The notes under the pieces were generated by a model that saw only the letters and a program-made list of their open reading frames with translations, was not told where the DNA came from and made no database searches. From CAVQEG01 sp963711465 (GTDB lineage: Bacteria > Bacteroidota > Ignavibacteria > OLB7), in the NCBI GenBank assembly GCA_963711465.1, contig CAVQEG010000001.1, positions 2,170,001-2,234,000 of the forward strand: 64,000 nucleotides of DNA. The letters are read 5' to 3'. The translations under genes were made by a program, and so were the position numbers. This document shows positions 9,430 through 18,028 of this stretch, one piece after another (position 1 is the first letter of the stretch; the number at the start of each line of letters is the position of its first letter).

Positions 9430-10377
9430 ATGTCGATTTCCACACCGATCGTCAGACGTTACGAGCACAATCCGATACTCACGCCGGCGGACATTCCGTA
9501 TCCGGTGGTCACGGTGCACAATGCCGGGATCACGCTGCACGATGGTCGGGTGATCATGCTCTTCCGCAGTCACCGACGCAACGGTCGGTCGGTGCTCGGC
9601 CTGGCCGAGAGCACGGACGGCTACGCGTTCACCGTCCGGAAGGAGCCGTTCATGGTTCCCGCAAGCGAGGGTGTCTTCGCCGAGTATGAGGCCTTCGCCA
9701 TCGAGGACGCGCGGATCTGTGCGTTCGAGGACGGGTGGTACCTGATCACCTACAGCGCCTATTCGAAGTACGGGGTGCGGATCGGACTGGCGCGCACGCG
9801 GGACTTCCAATCGGTGGAGCGTGTGGCGTTCATCAGCGAATGCGACATGCGCAACGTGGTGATCTTCCCGGAGAAGATCGGCGGCCGGTACGTGCGGCTG
9901 GATCGACCGCAGACGCAGATCGACCCGTGGTCCATCTGGATCAGCTACTCCGACGATCTGATTCACTGGGGAGAGTCGCGTGTGCTCATCCGCCCGGTGC
10001 ACTATCACTGGGACGAATTGAAGGTGGGACCGGGGGCGACGCCGATCCGCACCGAGAAGGGGTGGCTGAACATCTTTCACGGCGTGGTGACGACGATGTC
10101 CGGTACGGTCTACCGGCTCGGCGTGGCGTTGCACGATCTGAACGATCCCGCGCGGGTGCTTGGTGTCAGCGACGACTTCATCCTTGAGCCGGAGGATCGG
10201 TGGGAGCGGGTCGGCTACGTGCCGAACGTCGTCTTCACCTGCGGCGCGCTCGAGCAGTCCGACGGGACAGTGCGGATCTACTGGGGCGGAGCCGACACGG
10301 TGATGTGTGCCGGTGAGGCACGCATTGACGAACTTGTGGAGCTGTGCCTGGAGCATTCGCGCGCACCGCTCGGGTAG
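9430..10377 (+). CDS. GH130 beta-mannoside phosphorylase, short form
   Basis: 315 residues from the ATG at 9430. The five-bladed propeller of GH130 is recognisable from YEHNPILTP at the start, LFRSH near residue 38, EAFAIEDARI with the catalytic aspartate near 93, GATPIRTEKGWL near 200 and FTCGALEQSDGTVRIYWGGAD near the end. GH130 enzymes phosphorolyse beta-mannosides to mannose 1-phosphate. The length fits the beta-1,2-mannobiose phosphorylases known from Thermoanaerobacter, but specificity cannot be read from sequence by eye. It is followed at once by a second, longer GH130, the same short-plus-long pairing as in the Thermoanaerobacter beta-1,2-oligomannan system. Confidence 0.87.
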   Translation: MSISTPIVRRYEHNPILTPADIPYPVVTVHNAGITLHDGRVIMLFRSHRRNGRSVLGLAESTDGYAFTVRKEPFMVPASEGVFAEYEAFAIEDARICAFEDGWYLITYSAYSKYGVRIGLARTRDFQSVERVAFISECDMRNVVIFPEKIGGRYVRLDRPQTQIDPWSIWISYSDDLIHWGESRVLIRPVHYHWDELKVGPGATPIRTEKGWLNIFHGVVTTMSGTVYRLGVALHDLNDPARVLGVSDDFILEPEDRWERVGYVPNVVFTCGALEQSDGTVRIYWGGADTVMCAGEARIDELVELCLEHSRAPLG

Positions 10378-10406
10378 ATCCGACGACGGCGTACCCGCGA
10401 TCGCGG

Positions 10407-11954
10407 ATGCTCCGCATGGAGAATTCGGAGGTCAACAAGACAAACGGAACGGGTGTGGCAGACGACATCGGAGACATTCAGCTGGAATCGCTGCCGGTAC
10501 GGCGGCCGACGCAGTGGATCACGCCGCAGCAGACGCGGGTGATCGCCAAGTTTTTCAACCCGGGCGGGCGACATCGCCGGCGGCACATCATCGACCGGGT
10601 ACTCGGTCTCTCCGAGGAATCGGTTCACCGCCATGTCGAGCAGGTGTTCAGCGAATTCGAGCATCGGCATCGCAACTTCCGCGATCGACTGCTGGACAAC
10701 TACCGGGTGATCAGGGAATTCGTGCCGGACGAGGAATCGCTCAGCGAGGGGCGCCGGCTGCTGATCGGCGCCTGCTTCACGCACGAGTACTCAATCAGCT
10801 CGGCGGCATTCACCAACCCATCGATCGTTCCCCACTTCGATCAGTCGAATCTTCCCGAGGGCGCCACCCGGTTCATCATGAGCTTCCGCGCCATCGGCGA
10901 AGGGCACATTTCATCGATCGAATTCCGCAGTGGCGTGGTGGCTCCCGACGGCACCATCCGGTTCGACGAAGAGAGCCGCTACCTGCAGACGCCGCGCATT
11001 CAGGTCGATCGCCAGTACGAACGGAAGCTCTTCCGGATGAAGCTGGAGGAGATCGGCGTGCTCGGCGATGTGATCGATCGGGTGATGGAGCATGTGCCGG
11101 CCTGGTTCACGCAGGCGGAGCTCAACGCGGCCATCCGGACGGTGCGTGAGGAGCCGTCCAACGGACGACGCGAGATCGCCGGTGAGGAATTCGAGGCGAT
11201 CCGGTGGCTGGCGGAGTCCAACTACAGTGTGATTTTCCCATCGGACATCGACATCTCCGAGCGGGTGATCTACCCGATCTCCGAAGCGGAATCCAACGGC
11301 ATAGAGGACGCCCGGTTCGTTCGCTTCACCGACGACGACGAATCGATCACCTACTACGCCACGTACACCGCCTACGACGGTTTCCACATCCTGCCGCAGA
11401 TGGTCGAGACGACCGACTTCGTGTCGTTCAAGGTGCTGACGCTCAACGGCGAGGCGGCGCACAACAAGGGTATGGCGCTGTTCCCCCGGAAGATCAACGG
11501 ACGCTACGCGATGCTGGGACGGCAGGATGGGGAGAATCAGTTCATCATGTATTCCGAGAACATCCACTTCTGGCACGAGTCGGAGCTGCTGCGCACGCCG
11601 CGCTACCTCTGGGAAGTGATTCAGGTGGGCAACAACGGGTCGCCGATCGAGACCGACGAAGGATGGCTGGTGATCACCCACGGGGTCGGTCCGATGCGCA
11701 AGTACTGTCTCGGCGCGATGCTGCTCGATCTCAACGATCCGGCACAGGTGATCGGCGCGCTGGACGTGCCGCTGATCTGTCCGAACACGCAGGAACGAGA
11801 GGGGTACGTGCCGAATGTGGTCTACACCTGCGGAGCGATCGTCACCGGCGACACACTGCTGGTCCCCTACTCCATGTCGGATACCGCCTCCGGCGTGGCA
11901 CACATTCCTCTCGCCGAACTGCTTGGCCGACTCAAGGCCGATCGGGGACGCTGA
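10407..11954 (+). CDS. GH130 beta-mannoside phosphorylase, long form
   Basis: 515 residues from the ATG at 10407 (or 506 from the ATG at 10416; neither has a strong ribosome site). An N-terminal helical extension of about 180 residues (RHIIDRVLGLSEESVHRHVE) precedes the GH130 propeller. The catalytic motif reads NGIEDARFVRF with the aspartate near 301. Also present are LFPRKINGRYAML, NNGSPIETDEGWL and GYVPNVVYTCGAI. The extended N-terminus is typical of the oligomannan-active GH130 group. It lies 29 bases after the short GH130, so the two are probably co-transcribed and act in sequence on the same oligosaccharide (inference). Confidence 0.86.
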   Translation: MLRMENSEVNKTNGTGVADDIGDIQLESLPVRRPTQWITPQQTRVIAKFFNPGGRHRRRHIIDRVLGLSEESVHRHVEQVFSEFEHRHRNFRDRLLDNYRVIREFVPDEESLSEGRRLLIGACFTHEYSISSAAFTNPSIVPHFDQSNLPEGATRFIMSFRAIGEGHISSIEFRSGVVAPDGTIRFDEESRYLQTPRIQVDRQYERKLFRMKLEEIGVLGDVIDRVMEHVPAWFTQAELNAAIRTVREEPSNGRREIAGEEFEAIRWLAESNYSVIFPSDIDISERVIYPISEAESNGIEDARFVRFTDDDESITYYATYTAYDGFHILPQMVETTDFVSFKVLTLNGEAAHNKGMALFPRKINGRYAMLGRQDGENQFIMYSENIHFWHESELLRTPRYLWEVIQVGNNGSPIETDEGWLVITHGVGPMRKYCLGAMLLDLNDPAQVIGALDVPLICPNTQEREGYVPNVVYTCGAIVTGDTLLVPYSMSDTASGVAHIPLAELLGRLKADRGR

Positions 11955-11993
11955 GCACCCGCTGCGCATCTGTACCAACCGGGTCGAAGACAG

Positions 11994-12001
11994 TACATTT
12001 G
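11994..12001 (+). promoter_or_regulatory. Candidate -7 box (TACATTTG) before the alpha-barrel gene
   Basis: TACATTTG matches the Bacteroidota -7 consensus exactly, 33 bases before the ATG at 12035, with TCTG about 20 bases upstream as a weak -33 element. It suggests that the last gene of the sugar locus can be transcribed separately. Confidence 0.45.
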
Positions 12002-12034
12002 CCCGTTCGATTCCCTTCTCCTGACCCAACTACG

Positions 12035-13111
12035 ATGACTCTCACCGACATCCCCGCCCGCGACTTCCGTCATCTACGCCGCCTGAGCGACGACATCGGC
12101 ATCATTCAGCATGCGAAGTACTCGACTCCCGATCGCCATCACGGCTACTGTGTCGACGACAACGCTCGCGCGCTGCTCCTGACCGTGTACGACTTCGAAC
12201 GACACGGCGATGGGTCGGTGCTGGAACTGATCGACCGCTACCTCGCATTCGTCACGCACGCCTTCGATCCGGCAAGTCAGCGGTTCCGCAACTTCATGGC
12301 GTACGATCGACGGTGGCTCGAGGCCTATGGCAGTGAGGACTCGCATGGGCGAACGTTGTGGGCGCTGGGGGTGGCGATCCGGCACGCACCGCGGGAGGAT
12401 CAGCGGGCGCTCGCCACGCGTCTGTTCCTCAACGCGCTGGAGGCGACCGCCGAGTTCACATCGCCGCGCGCATGGGCGTTCACGCTGCTCGGTCTGCACG
12501 AGTATGCGGCGGTCTCCGGCAGCGACGTCGTCACCAATCGCCTCAGCTCCACGCTCGGCGCACGCCTGTACGATCAGTTCCGCAGCAACGCCGAGCCCGA
12601 CTGGCTCTGGTGCGAGGACACGGTCACCTACTCCAACGCAATTCTTCCTCTGGCCCTGGTGCTCACCGGTTCCAGAGGTGCCCGTGAGGAAATCGTCTCC
12701 TTCGGACTCGAGGCGCTCGCGTGGCTGATCGAGAAGCAGACGGCCCACGAAGGGCATCTGTCGCTGATCGGCAATGGCGGCTGGATGCCGCGCGGCAGCG
12801 ATCCGGCCCGGTTCGACCAGCAGCCGGTCGACGCGATGTGCCTGCTGGTCGCCTGTGCCGAGGCCTACCGGGTCACCGACGAACTGCGGTGGCGGGACGA
12901 GGCATTGCGTACGCTCGAATGGTTCCTCGGCGTCAACGACGTCGGTATGAAGATGTTCGATGAGAATACGGGCGGCGGCTTCGACGGTCTGGAGCCGAAG
13001 GGAGTCAACAGAAATCAGGGTGCCGAATCGACCCTGGCCTGGCTCATCGCCCGCCACGTCGCCGAAGGTCTCGTGCTGGCCGAGAACGAAGGACGCACCG
13101 CCACGGTGTAG
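12035..13111 (+). CDS. (alpha/alpha)-barrel glycan-associated protein
   Basis: 358 residues from the ATG at 12035. The sequence is helical throughout with motifs seen in GT-associated barrel domains: HGYCVDDNARALL near residue 38, DSHGRTLWALG near 95 and RFDQQPVDAM near 265. From memory, this domain occurs in other Bacteroidota as the C-terminal half of a long GT4 protein; here it stands alone, four genes after a GT4 with an odd tail. No catalytic activity is assigned. Its place at the end of the GT4-GT4-GH130-GH130 run ties it to the same glycan. Confidence 0.75.
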   Translation: MTLTDIPARDFRHLRRLSDDIGIIQHAKYSTPDRHHGYCVDDNARALLLTVYDFERHGDGSVLELIDRYLAFVTHAFDPASQRFRNFMAYDRRWLEAYGSEDSHGRTLWALGVAIRHAPREDQRALATRLFLNALEATAEFTSPRAWAFTLLGLHEYAAVSGSDVVTNRLSSTLGARLYDQFRSNAEPDWLWCEDTVTYSNAILPLALVLTGSRGAREEIVSFGLEALAWLIEKQTAHEGHLSLIGNGGWMPRGSDPARFDQQPVDAMCLLVACAEAYRVTDELRWRDEALRTLEWFLGVNDVGMKMFDENTGGGFDGLEPKGVNRNQGAESTLAWLIARHVAEGLVLAENEGRTATV

Positions 13112-13113
13112 CA

Positions 13114-13716
13114 ATGACTCGCCAACCGGTGATTCCACTCGTCGTCGCAACCATCGTCGTGACGATGACGCTCGCGTCTGCGTCGGTGGCTGCCGCGGCC
13201 GGTTGTCCGACATTGTCCGCAATGCGCACGGCGTCTGAAACGGGAGCGGCCAACGACAATATGAACGGCGCGCCGTCGGATGATGACTCGTTGCCGCCGA
13301 ACCTGCTGCTTGCGGGGATCGGACTCGGCGCCGGGAATCTCGGCTATCCGGCGGGCACCGTCACGATCGCCTGGGGATGCGGTCGGCAGCTCCTCGGACT
13401 TCGCGGGGCAATCGACGGAACGATCTTCGGCAACGACGTCTGGGACCTCGCGCTGCTCTACGGATTCGTGGAACGCGGCGATGGTGTGCTCGCCTCCGCT
13501 TCGATCGGACCGGCCCTCGTCGGCGGCGATCACCGCCACGGAATCTTCAGCACCTCGGAGAGCATCCCACTGCGACCGGGCATCGCTCTGGAAGCACGGC
13601 TGTTCTGGTACCCGTTCCACGCCGTCGGTTTCGGTGCCTATGGCTTCGCCGATCTGAACTCCGAGCGTCACATGGCCGCCATCACCGGTTCGCTGCAGCT
13701 GCTGTTCGACTGGTAA
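13114..13716 (+). CDS. Small exported protein, probable outer-membrane barrel
   Basis: 200 residues, start two bases after the preceding stop. A signal peptide covers about residues 1-29 (ending AAAAG). The remainder alternates glycine and hydrophobic or aromatic residues (LLLAGIGLGAGNLGYPAG, LRGAIDGTIFGNDVWDLALL) and ends in LQLLFDW, the aromatic terminus common in beta-barrel outer-membrane proteins. No family is recognised. Its close coupling to the sugar locus may be only positional. Confidence 0.65.
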   Translation: MTRQPVIPLVVATIVVTMTLASASVAAAAGCPTLSAMRTASETGAANDNMNGAPSDDDSLPPNLLLAGIGLGAGNLGYPAGTVTIAWGCGRQLLGLRGAIDGTIFGNDVWDLALLYGFVERGDGVLASASIGPALVGGDHRHGIFSTSESIPLRPGIALEARLFWYPFHAVGFGAYGFADLNSERHMAAITGSLQLLFDW

Positions 13717-13737
13717 CACCTCAACCCGCACAACCCC

Positions 13738-14496
13738 GTGGACGGTCTGAGTCCGGCTCTCATTCTCATCACATTCATCGCCGCGACCGTCACGATGCTG
13801 GCGACGGGACTCGGCGCGGTCCCGTTCTTCTTTCTACCAACGCTTTCGCCTGCGTGGACACGACGCGGGTACGGCCTGGCCGGCGGGGTAATGCTCGCCG
13901 CATCGGTATTCGAACTGATGGTTCCCGCCGTAGAGATCGGCGGATACATGCACGCCACCATCGGCCTCGCACTCGGCGCCGCCTTCTTCTTTCTGAGCGA
14001 CGCATTTCTTCGCCGCCACGACTTCTCGATCGGTGCCATACGCGGGGCCTCGGCCAGGCGATCGATTCTGATACTCGGAACGCTGTTCGTCCACAGCTTC
14101 CCCGAGGGAGTTGCAGTGGGCGTCGGTTACGGAGCCGGGCACATCGATCCGGCGCTGGGACCGCTGCTGGCGCTTGCGATTTCGATTCAGAACATTCCGG
14201 AGGGGCTGGCGGTCGCCCTTCCCCTGCGGGGAGGCGGAATGTCGCCGTGGCGGTGTCTGTTCTGGGCAGTGCTCTCGAGTCTGCCGCAACCATTGGCGGC
14301 GGTACCGGCCGTGATTGCCGTCACGTTCTTCTCGATGCTGCTGCCCTACGCGCTCGCGTTCGCAGCCGGAGCAATGGGATCGCTGGTCGTGGTCGAACTG
14401 ATTCCGCAGAGCGTCGAAGGTGGCTCCCGACTCGAGGCCGCCGCGGTGCTCGCCGCCGGGTTCCTGCTGATGTACCTGCTGCACCTGCTTCAGTGA
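13738..14496 (+). CDS. ZIP-family divalent metal transporter
   Basis: 252 residues with eight membrane segments, starting at GTG 13738. Two hallmark metal-site motifs are present: HSFPEG near residue 119 (helix IV) and QNIPEG near 151 (helix V), as in ZupT/GufA proteins that import zinc, iron or manganese. One oddity is that the second motif has Gln-Asn where many relatives have His-Asn. It lies 21 bases after the barrel-protein gene. Confidence 0.88.
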   Translation: MDGLSPALILITFIAATVTMLATGLGAVPFFFLPTLSPAWTRRGYGLAGGVMLAASVFELMVPAVEIGGYMHATIGLALGAAFFFLSDAFLRRHDFSIGAIRGASARRSILILGTLFVHSFPEGVAVGVGYGAGHIDPALGPLLALAISIQNIPEGLAVALPLRGGGMSPWRCLFWAVLSSLPQPLAAVPAVIAVTFFSMLLPYALAFAAGAMGSLVVVELIPQSVEGGSRLEAAAVLAAGFLLMYLLHLLQ

Positions 14497-14623
14497 GGCG
14501 GTTAACCGCTTGCGAACCGTTCCCCGGATGGAGTCCGCCTCCTTGACGGATGTCATGGCTGCGGATCGGTGCGCTGGACTACGTTGCTGCCGTCACGAAT
14601 TCACCAATCACCCGGAGGACGTG

Positions 14624-15199
14624 ATGGCACGAATTCTCATCGTCTATGGGACGACCGAGGGACACACTCGCACGATCGTCCAGCGCATTGCCGAAGCAGT
14701 ACGAATGCGTGGACACCAGGCCGATGTGGTCGACGCATCCGACGTTCCGGAGGACCTGGGCCTGAACGCATACGACGCGTTCATCCTGGGCGGCTCGGTC
14801 CACATGGGCAAGCACCAGAGCGCGCTCTCGCACTTCGCCGCCAGTCACGCCGCATTGCTCAACGACCATCCCTCCGCCTTCTTCTCGGTCAGCATGAGCG
14901 TCACGCAGCCGGAACCGGAGCATCAGGAGGAGGCCCGCGGCTACATCCGTGAGTTCTGCGAGCAGACCGGCTGGACGCCCGGGGAGACCGAGATGATCGC
15001 CGGCGCGCTGCTGTACACGGAGTACGACTTCTTCAAGCGATTCATCATGAAGATGATCGCGCGGAAGTCGGGCAACCCCACCGACACGTCAAAGGACTAC
15101 GTATTCACCGACTGGTCGAAGATCGGTCCGTTCGTCGACCGTGTGCTGGCGCAGCTGACGGCGGCCGTGGAAGCTGTGGCCGATCCGGCGCAGTCATGA
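14624..15199 (+). CDS. Flavodoxin-domain protein, HemG-like
   Basis: 191 residues; the ATG at 14624 is chosen because GGAGG lies seven bases upstream and MARILIVYGTTEGHT is the FMN phosphate loop of flavodoxins. Further motifs are ILGGSVHMGKHQ near residue 60 and FFSVSMSVTQPEP near 85, as in menaquinone-dependent protoporphyrinogen oxidase (HemG). The 150-170 region (KDYVFTDWSKI) also fits HemG. A role in haem synthesis is possible, but many such proteins in Bacteroidota lack a proven substrate. Confidence 0.82.
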   Translation: MARILIVYGTTEGHTRTIVQRIAEAVRMRGHQADVVDASDVPEDLGLNAYDAFILGGSVHMGKHQSALSHFAASHAALLNDHPSAFFSVSMSVTQPEPEHQEEARGYIREFCEQTGWTPGETEMIAGALLYTEYDFFKRFIMKMIARKSGNPTDTSKDYVFTDWSKIGPFVDRVLAQLTAAVEAVADPAQS

Positions 15200-15215
15200 A
15201 CGCCGCCTCACCGGC

Positions 15216-15371
15216 GTGACGCTGCTGGTGGTCGTCGGGTGGCTGCCATTTCTCGGCGGGCTGGTGACGTTCGCCGCTGTATTCATCGGTTCCGGGGCGC
15301 TCGCCCTGATGGCATGGCGCTCGGCCCGTTGGCCGAAGCATGAACCTTCAGGCGTGGTGGCGCACGCGTAG
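15216..15371 (+). pseudogene. Short membrane-segment remnant or small protein (51 aa)
   Basis: From GTG 15216 a 51-residue frame reads VTLLVVVGWLPFLGGL then a second hydrophobic run ending in ALMAWRSARWP. Two membrane helices with a GWLPFLG turn look like the C-terminal end of a larger membrane protein. The frame is open upstream, but there it overlaps the end of the flavodoxin gene in another frame. No ribosome site is seen. Either a remnant of a lost gene or a genuine small membrane protein. Confidence 0.3.
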
Positions 15372-15374
15372 GGG

Positions 15375-15497
15375 TCACGAATCGAGCAGCGCTCGACCAA
15401 CGACACCTGGTTCCCCCCACCGTGTGAATTCGCACGATCGCCCCTGGGCATGGGCCACGCTCGTGAGCACGAGCAGGACCGCACCGACGACCGTCAT
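15375..15497 (-). CDS. Possible 40-residue exported peptide
   Basis: On the minus strand an ATG at 15497 opens a 40-codon frame whose first 18 residues (MTVVGAVLLVLTSVAHAQ) make a convincing signal peptide with an AHA-Q cleavage site, followed by only 22 residues including one cysteine. No ribosome site is visible. It may be the stump of a decayed secreted-protein gene, in keeping with the gene-poor stretch around it. Confidence 0.25.
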   Translation of the reverse strand: MTVVGAVLLVLTSVAHAQGRSCEFTRWGEPGVVGRALLDS

Positions 15498-16216
15498 GCC
15501 GTCGAGCGTCGCACACGACTGAGCGCCGAGAGATTCCACCATACTATCGTTGAGCTACTCATGTCGATTCTCGTCTGATCGTTGCTGCATCTCCTGCCTG
15601 CCAGTTTCTCTATCAACCCGTCCGGTGATATGGGAACATGAATTCGTGCACCATCGTCGGTGGCGTCATCTCGACAGAGAGCGGCGTGACGTGAGCGGCC
15701 ATTGATCCGACATCGGCGGGCGCCCGGTGGGGCGGTCGGTGTTTCAGCAGCGCATGCAACCTGCGCCGCATTCGGTGCACGATTGCGCGTGGGGCAGGGA
15801 ATACACTGCGCGTCTCGCGCGCGGCAATAGCACGCTGTCATCCGATCGTCAGCAACCGACATTTCCAGGAGAATCTGCGATCGTGTCGCAGATAGAATTC
15901 CGATGCCATTCCTGATGGTACTGTAATTCGGACGTCTGTCTGGCAACTGGATGGGATTTTCAATTGAGCCATTTATTAACGCATTCCCCGCGTGGGCATC
16001 CGTAAGCTCCTGAATTGAATTTGAAGCCCGTTGATTCGCTTCCGTTCCGCACGGCTGACCCCGCAGGCGCTGCTTCAGCCGCAGCCGAGACGCGGCCCCA
16101 CCTCACGCGTCTGCCCTGTCGCCGGAATCCGCGGACGACCGACAGGTTCGACCCGAGGCGCTGACGGTTCTGCTGGCATGTGGAGTTCAGCCCGTATCTT
16201 GCAGGTTTTCTGCAAC
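15498..16216. other. Gene-poor stretch before tRNA-Gln
   Basis: No frame here has protein-like composition; the longest minus-strand ones are rich in Arg, Cys and Pro and match no family. Local composition is less GC-rich around 15880-16030. The only signal is TATCTTGC at about 16193-16200, which may be the promoter of the tRNA. Confidence 0.5.
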
Positions 16217-16287
16217 TGCCCGGTCGTCTAATGGCAGGACAGCGGCCTTTGGAGCCGTACGTGGAGGTTCGAGTCCTCCCCGGGCAG
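16217..16287 (+). tRNA. tRNA-Gln (anticodon UUG)
   Basis: A full cloverleaf folds by eye: the acceptor arm TGCCCGG (16217-16223) pairs with CCGGGCA (16280-16286), followed by a G discriminator. The anticodon stem GCGGC/GCCGT encloses loop CTTTGGA, with TTG at 16249-16251. The T arm is GGAGG-TTCGAGT-CCTCC. The 3' CCA is not encoded. A TATCTTGC box lies about 17 bases upstream. Confidence 0.95.
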
Positions 16288-16443
16288 CATTCCGCAAGGA
16301 TCGACGACATCACCCCACGCTCGGCGAACTGGCCCCGTGATTGCACGCCCTGCACGCGTGACGCACGCGTCGACGGAGCGTCGCGCGACCCTGATGAGCG
16401 CGGCCACGGACACAGCCGAGTCGAACACGCAACGAGGCACCGG

Positions 16444-16881
16444 ATGAAAATTGAACGCAGCTCACGGTTCCCGATCGTCCTCCCGATCGTCATCGTCTCA
16501 GCGGCCGTGGCCGCCGCGGCGCTGTACCTCTATGGTGAGGGACGATCCAACGGAGCAACGCTCGATGCCGGGTCACGTGCGAATCCGCAGGACGAACCGA
16601 CGGGCGGCTCCAGCCACTTCGGTGCAATCGGCGACGGTACGGCAGCCGAGGTGTCGTCGAAGCGCGTCCGACCCAATGGGCGCGACGTGCAGAAGCAGGC
16701 GCGAACGGCGCCTTCCCGAGAAGCGAAGCGTTCCTCGGTCGTGATGGTGCGTGTGACCGAACGCGGACGCAAGTACCACCGCGACGAATGCCCGAGCGTG
16801 CATGGCGCAGGCCGATTGATTCCGATCGATGAAGCGCGAGACCGGTATTCGCCATGCAAGACGTGTCAGCCACCCGGGTGA
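16444..16881 (+). CDS. Membrane-anchored protein with C-terminal Cys-cluster
   Basis: 145 residues from the ATG at 16444; the frame is open upstream but runs back through the tRNA. Residues 10-30 are one membrane helix, 35-100 a charged, disordered linker. The C-terminus carries RKYHRDECPSVHG and PCKTCQPPG, that is Tyr-His at 111-112 and cysteines at 116, 138 and 141. This Y-H-x3-C ... P-C-x2-C pattern resembles the small Ada-like metal-binding tail found on nucleases and exported proteins. A metal-binding tail held at the outer face of the inner membrane is the likely form; function unknown. Confidence 0.65.
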   Translation: MKIERSSRFPIVLPIVIVSAAVAAAALYLYGEGRSNGATLDAGSRANPQDEPTGGSSHFGAIGDGTAAEVSSKRVRPNGRDVQKQARTAPSREAKRSSVVMVRVTERGRKYHRDECPSVHGAGRLIPIDEARDRYSPCKTCQPPG

Positions 16882-16984
16882 GCGCTTCTGGCGGTCGCTG
16901 AGGACCGTCTCGGGGATCGATCAGGACGCCGCCGGAATTCGCCTGGGCTCCACCGGGGGTTATCGACGTCGCGCAGGGAATGCA

Positions 16985-17902
16985 ATGGGTGATCTGAATT
17001 CGCACAGGGGAATCCATCCCGACGATCGATCGCGGCCGGTGATCTGCTTCGGCGAATCGTTGTGGGATTCGCTCCCTGCGGGACTCTTCCCCGGCGGAGC
17101 ACCGATGAACGTGGCGTACCATCTGGCGCGGCTCAGGCGTCGGGTCCTCCCGGTCACCGCCGTCGGAGGAGACGTCCTCGGCACCGAGCTGCTCGCTCGA
17201 CTCGATGCGTGGGGGCTCGACACCCGCTACGTCAATGTGCTCGACGAGTGGCCGACCGGACGCGTGACAGCTCGACTCGATGCCCTCGGCAACGCGCACT
17301 ACGAGATTCTCACCGACGTTGCGTGGGACGGCATCACGGTCGATGATGCGGTCTGCGATGGGTGCCGAGATGCAGCGGCAATCGTCCACGGAACGCTGGC
17401 GCTACGGCAGTCGCACAACCGCGACGCTCTGCACCGACTGCTCGACTGCGTGCCCACTGCCGTGCGCGCCTTCGACGTCAACCTGCGAGCTCCCCACGAC
17501 GATCTCGACGAAGCGCTCACGTTCGCCGTAGGCGCCGATCTGGTGAAGCTCAACGACGAGGAGTTGCGACGGCTGACCGGGATGGATGACGACGACGCGC
17601 AACTCGAGCGGGGCGCGAAGATGCTCACCCGGCGTACCGGATGCGGTGCGGTCTGCGTGACGGCCGGTGCGCTCGGCGCAGGACTGCTCCTCGACGGACA
17701 GTGGCACTGGAGCCCGGCCAGGCCTGTGAACGTGCGCGATACCGTCGGCGCAGGAGATGCGTTCATGGCGGCACTCCTCGACGGATGGCTCGAGCGCGAT
17801 CTGCCTCCGGACGAACTGCTGACACGCTGCTGTCGTCTGGGAGAATTCGTCGCCGCCTGCGACGGCGCCACGCCGCACTACGACGTCGCTGACGGACCTT
17901 GA
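16985..17902 (+). CDS. PfkB-family sugar kinase, fructokinase-like
   Basis: 305 residues from the ATG at 16985, preceded by AGGGA. The protein opens with VICFGESLWDSLP and FPGGAPMNVAYHLARLR, the sugar-binding signature of fructokinases. It ends with DTVGAGDAFMAALLDGWL, whose catalytic aspartate is near 258. Reaction: ATP-dependent phosphorylation of a free sugar, most often fructose in this subgroup. The sugar locus at 6878-13111 is several genes away, so a functional link is speculative. Confidence 0.88.
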   Translation: MGDLNSHRGIHPDDRSRPVICFGESLWDSLPAGLFPGGAPMNVAYHLARLRRRVLPVTAVGGDVLGTELLARLDAWGLDTRYVNVLDEWPTGRVTARLDALGNAHYEILTDVAWDGITVDDAVCDGCRDAAAIVHGTLALRQSHNRDALHRLLDCVPTAVRAFDVNLRAPHDDLDEALTFAVGADLVKLNDEELRRLTGMDDDDAQLERGAKMLTRRTGCGAVCVTAGALGAGLLLDGQWHWSPARPVNVRDTVGAGDAFMAALLDGWLERDLPPDELLTRCCRLGEFVAACDGATPHYDVADGP

Positions 17903-17981
17903 CGCAACGCCTGCCGGCCCGGTGGAATCGCCCCCGGACGAATTCGCGATCAATCCTCGGCTCCACCTCGCTGTCTGTTCG

Positions 17982-17987
17982 TATAAT
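17982..17987 (+). promoter_or_regulatory. Possible -10 element TATAAT before the OmpA-type gene
   Basis: TATAAT, the general bacterial -10 hexamer, lies 42 bases before the ATG at 18029 in an otherwise GC-rich spacer. It does not fit the TAnnTTTG pattern, and no clear upstream element is seen. Confidence 0.25.
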
Positions 17988-18028
17988 CCCCCACCAGGCC
18001 CTACCCGTTTCCACAACTCCCGTCCGAA

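Noticed and set aside
15960..16493. Minus-strand 177-codon frame
   Set aside because: It crosses the tRNA-Gln gene; the GRTRTSTYGSKGRCPAI segment is a translated tRNA.
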